Assembly (NCBI GenBank): GCA_036251935.1
Contig: CP133967.1
Location: 1,249,488-1,313,487 of the forward strand
Length of the DNA: 64,000 nt
DNA from: Orbaceae bacterium lpD04
GTDB taxonomy: Bacteria > Pseudomonadota > Gammaproteobacteria > Enterobacterales > Orbaceae
Direction of reading: 5' to 3'
Shown here: positions 62,049-64,000 of the stretch, piece after piece
How the letters are laid out: the number at the start of each line of letters is the position of its first letter
How positions within the stretch are numbered: position 1 is the stretch's first letter
Position numbers and translations under genes: made by a program
Notes under the pieces: model-generated
Seen by the model: the letters and a program-made list of their open reading frames with translations, nothing else
What the model was told of the DNA's origin: nothing
Databases searched by the model: none

Positions 62049-64000
62049 ATGAAAAAATATAACCTAAAACTAAGCCTAATTATGTTGCTAGTGTCTGGCT
62101 CGATTAATGCTGCAACCGTTGATCTTCGTATTATTGAAACAAGCGATTTGCATGGCAACATAATCAATTTTGATTACTACCAAGATCAATATGTTGATAC
62201 CTTTGGCTTAGTAAAAACGGCTAACTTGATTTATCAAGCCAAAAACGAAGTTAAAAATAGTGTGTTAGTTGATAATGGCGATCTGATCCAAGGTAGCCCG
62301 ATGGCTGACTATGTTGTTAGCAAAGGCTTAAAAGATGAGATCCACCCAGTTTACAAAGTGATGAATAAACTGGGTTACACGGTGGGTAATCTTGGTAATC
62401 ATGAGTTTAATTTTGGTTTGGATTATTTAAAAAAGAGCTTGTCTGGCGCTGCATTTCCTTATATTAATGCCAATATTTTTGATGCCAAAACCGGTGATCC
62501 CTATTTTAAGCAATATCTGATTGTTGATACGCCCGTTACTGATCGTGATGGCTTTGAGCAAATGATAAAAATTGGCTATATTGGCTTTGTCCCGCCACAA
62601 ATTATGTTGTGGGATAAACTCAATCTTGATGGCAAAGTGAGTGTAAACGATATCACAAAAACTGCGCAGAAACTGGTACCGCAAATGAAAAAAGCAGGCG
62701 CTGATATTATTATTGCAATTGCGCATTCTGGCGTTTCATCTGAGCCTTATAAAGCCTTAGCTGAAAATTCGGTTTACTACTTAAGCCAAGTTAAGGGTAT
62801 TGATGCGATTATGTTTGGTCATGCGCATGATGTTTTCCCAAGTGATAATTTTAAAGCATTGCCTAATGTCGATATTGAGCAAGGCACCATCAACGGCATT
62901 CCTGCTGTAATGCCAGGGCAGTGGGGTAGCCATTTAGGCCTTGTTGATCTTGTTGTTGAAGGCGAAAAATCAGCGTGGCACGTTACGTCGAGTAAAGCGT
63001 TTACACGCCCTATCTATGATAAAAAATCCCGTCAAGCGCTGGTGGATTCGGATCTAAAACTCGCCTTAATATTAGCTGATGATCACCAAAAAACTCGGGA
63101 ATTTGTTGCTAAACCCATTGGTAAAGTATCAAACGATATAAATAGTTACTTAGCGCTCGTGCAAGATAATAGCGCATCGCAAATTATTAGTGGCGCACAA
63201 ATTGATTATGTAAAGCGCTATATTCAAGGTGATCCAGATCTAGATGGCTTACCGGTTTTATCGGCTATTGCACCCTTTAAAGCTGGCGGGCGAAAAAACG
63301 ATCCAACGGCTTACGTTGATGTTAGCAAAGGTGACTTAACATTTCGTAATGCGGCAGATATCTACTTATATCCCAATTTATTAACCGCCTTAAAGGTTAA
63401 TGGTAGCAATATTAAAGAGTGGTTAGAATGCTCAGCCGGTTTTTATAACCAGATTGATACCAACAGTGCGTTGCCTCAATATTTAATCAATTGGGATGGT
63501 TTTAGAACTTATAATTTTGATACGATTGATGGCGTTGAGTACCAAATCGATGTTACCCAGCCACCTCGCTATGATGGTTCATGTCAGTTAATAAACCCTA
63601 ACTCACAAAGGATAAAAAACTTAACCTATCAAGGTAAGGCAATTGATCCCAAAAAACCATTTATTATTGCAACCAATAATTATCGTGCTTATACCGGCAG
63701 TTTTCCAGGGACTGGCGAGCAAAATATTTTGTTTTCATCACCCGATGATTTAAGGGTCATTTTATCGGCTTATATTACCCGTAAAACCAAACAAGATGGC
63801 ATGGTAAACGTGGTAAGCGATAACAATTGGGCAATTGCGCCAATTAATAGCGCAACCAAGTTAGATATCCGCTTTGAAACGTCACCAACGGATAAAGCAA
63901 AGATTTTTATCCAACAAAGTGCACATTATCCTATGACTTATATTACCACTGACGAGCAAGGATTTGATGTCTACAAAATTGATTTACAATCACAACCCAA
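62049..64000 (+). CDS. cpdB: 2',3'-cyclic-nucleotide 2'-phosphodiesterase/3'-nucleotidase, 3' end outside window
   Basis: This periplasmic enzyme hydrolyses 2',3'-cyclic nucleotides and 3'-nucleotides to nucleosides. About 650 residues are present from the ATG at 62049 and the frame runs off the window; a further few residues are expected. A signal peptide ends S-I-N-A. The N-terminal metallophosphoesterase has [35 protein letters not shown] and FGHAHDVFP as metal ligands. The C-terminal 5'-nucleotidase domain has [17 protein letters not shown] and [11 protein letters not shown]. It lies 70 bp after nupG and possibly shares its transcript, linking nucleotide breakdown to uptake. Confidence 0.94.
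   Translation, partial: MKKYNLKLSLIMLLVSGSINAATVDLRIIETSDLHGNIINFDYYQDQYVDTFGLVKTANLIYQAKNEVKNSVLVDNGDLIQGSPMADYVVSKGLKDEIHPVYKVMNKLGYTVGNLGNHEFNFGLDYLKKSLSGAAFPYINANIFDAKTGDPYFKQYLIVDTPVTDRDGFEQMIKIGYIGFVPPQIMLWDKLNLDGKVSVNDITKTAQKLVPQMKKAGADIIIAIAHSGVSSEPYKALAENSVYYLSQVKGIDAIMFGHAHDVFPSDNFKALPNVDIEQGTINGIPAVMPGQWGSHLGLVDLVVEGEKSAWHVTSSKAFTRPIYDKKSRQALVDSDLKLALILADDHQKTREFVAKPIGKVSNDINSYLALVQDNSASQIISGAQIDYVKRYIQGDPDLDGLPVLSAIAPFKAGGRKNDPTAYVDVSKGDLTFRNAADIYLYPNLLTALKVNGSNIKEWLECSAGFYNQIDTNSALPQYLINWDGFRTYNFDTIDGVEYQIDVTQPPRYDGSCQLINPNSQRIKNLTYQGKAIDPKKPFIIATNNYRAYTGSFPGTGEQNILFSSPDDLRVILSAYITRKTKQDGMVNVVSDNNWAIAPINSATKLDIRFETSPTDKAKIFIQQSAHYPMTYITTDEQGFDVYKIDLQSQP

Overview
The window looks like a chromosomal segment of an AT-rich gammaproteobacterium (roughly one third G+C by eye). 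Core proteins such as RlmC, GshA, MltD, RNase HI, DnaQ, AroA, ArgE, IlvC, Rho, Gnd, DeoD and NupG read like diverged enterobacterial orthologues. Orbaceae (Gilliamella/Orbus-like gut bacteria) is my best guess for the family. This is an inference from composition and gene content, not a database result.

Layout. 1-8.5 kb holds housekeeping genes: the tail of an EamA transporter, rlmC, ygeA, gshA (TTG start), yafD, the gloB-mltD pair, divergent rnhA/dnaQ and tRNA-Asp. 8.5-14.5 kb carries an 840-bp non-coding stretch, a catalase, an XRE regulator, aroA and argE. 14.6-20.3 kb is a D-arabinitol utilisation locus: transporter, D-xylulokinase and D-arabinitol 4-dehydrogenase, with a divergent SorC-type regulator and repeated operator-like motifs between them. 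20.3-22.5 kb holds a three-gene WYL regulator / cysteine hydrolase / VOC operon and a DUF4156 lipoprotein.

22.7-39.8 kb is the accessory region. tRNA-Ile(CAT) is followed at once by a truncated ParA-like gene, interpreted as the scar of an integrated element and cut by an IS3-family insertion sequence. Next is a 10.7-kb gene for a 3554-residue inverse autotransporter (intimin/invasin type) with about 28 Big_1-like domains, some in near-identical 600-bp tandem units. A decayed, oppositely oriented IS3 remnant lies on its far side. After that, five copies of a 55-85 bp repeat separate small orphan genes for membrane proteins, a secreted protein and a lipoprotein, like a cassette array.

39.8-51.9 kb returns to core genes: ilvY/ilvC, zapC, ycbX, rho (translation overlapped by a 15-codon leader ORF), gnd, a DedA protein and fdhD. 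Within it a FUSC-family membrane protein is enclosed by about 166-bp inverted repeats. 52.2-59.3 kb is an orphan type VI secretion island: vgrG, a candidate effector with a permuted papain-like His...Cys arrangement, a duplicated secreted candidate immunity protein, PAAR and two membrane proteins. The window ends with a nucleoside salvage group: deoD, nupG and a truncated cpdB.

The most notable items are the repeat-punctuated small-gene array, the IS-flanked giant adhesin at a tRNA scar, the VgrG-linked effector set, the inverted-repeat-bounded FUSC gene, and an exact 21-nt intergenic motif found three times.
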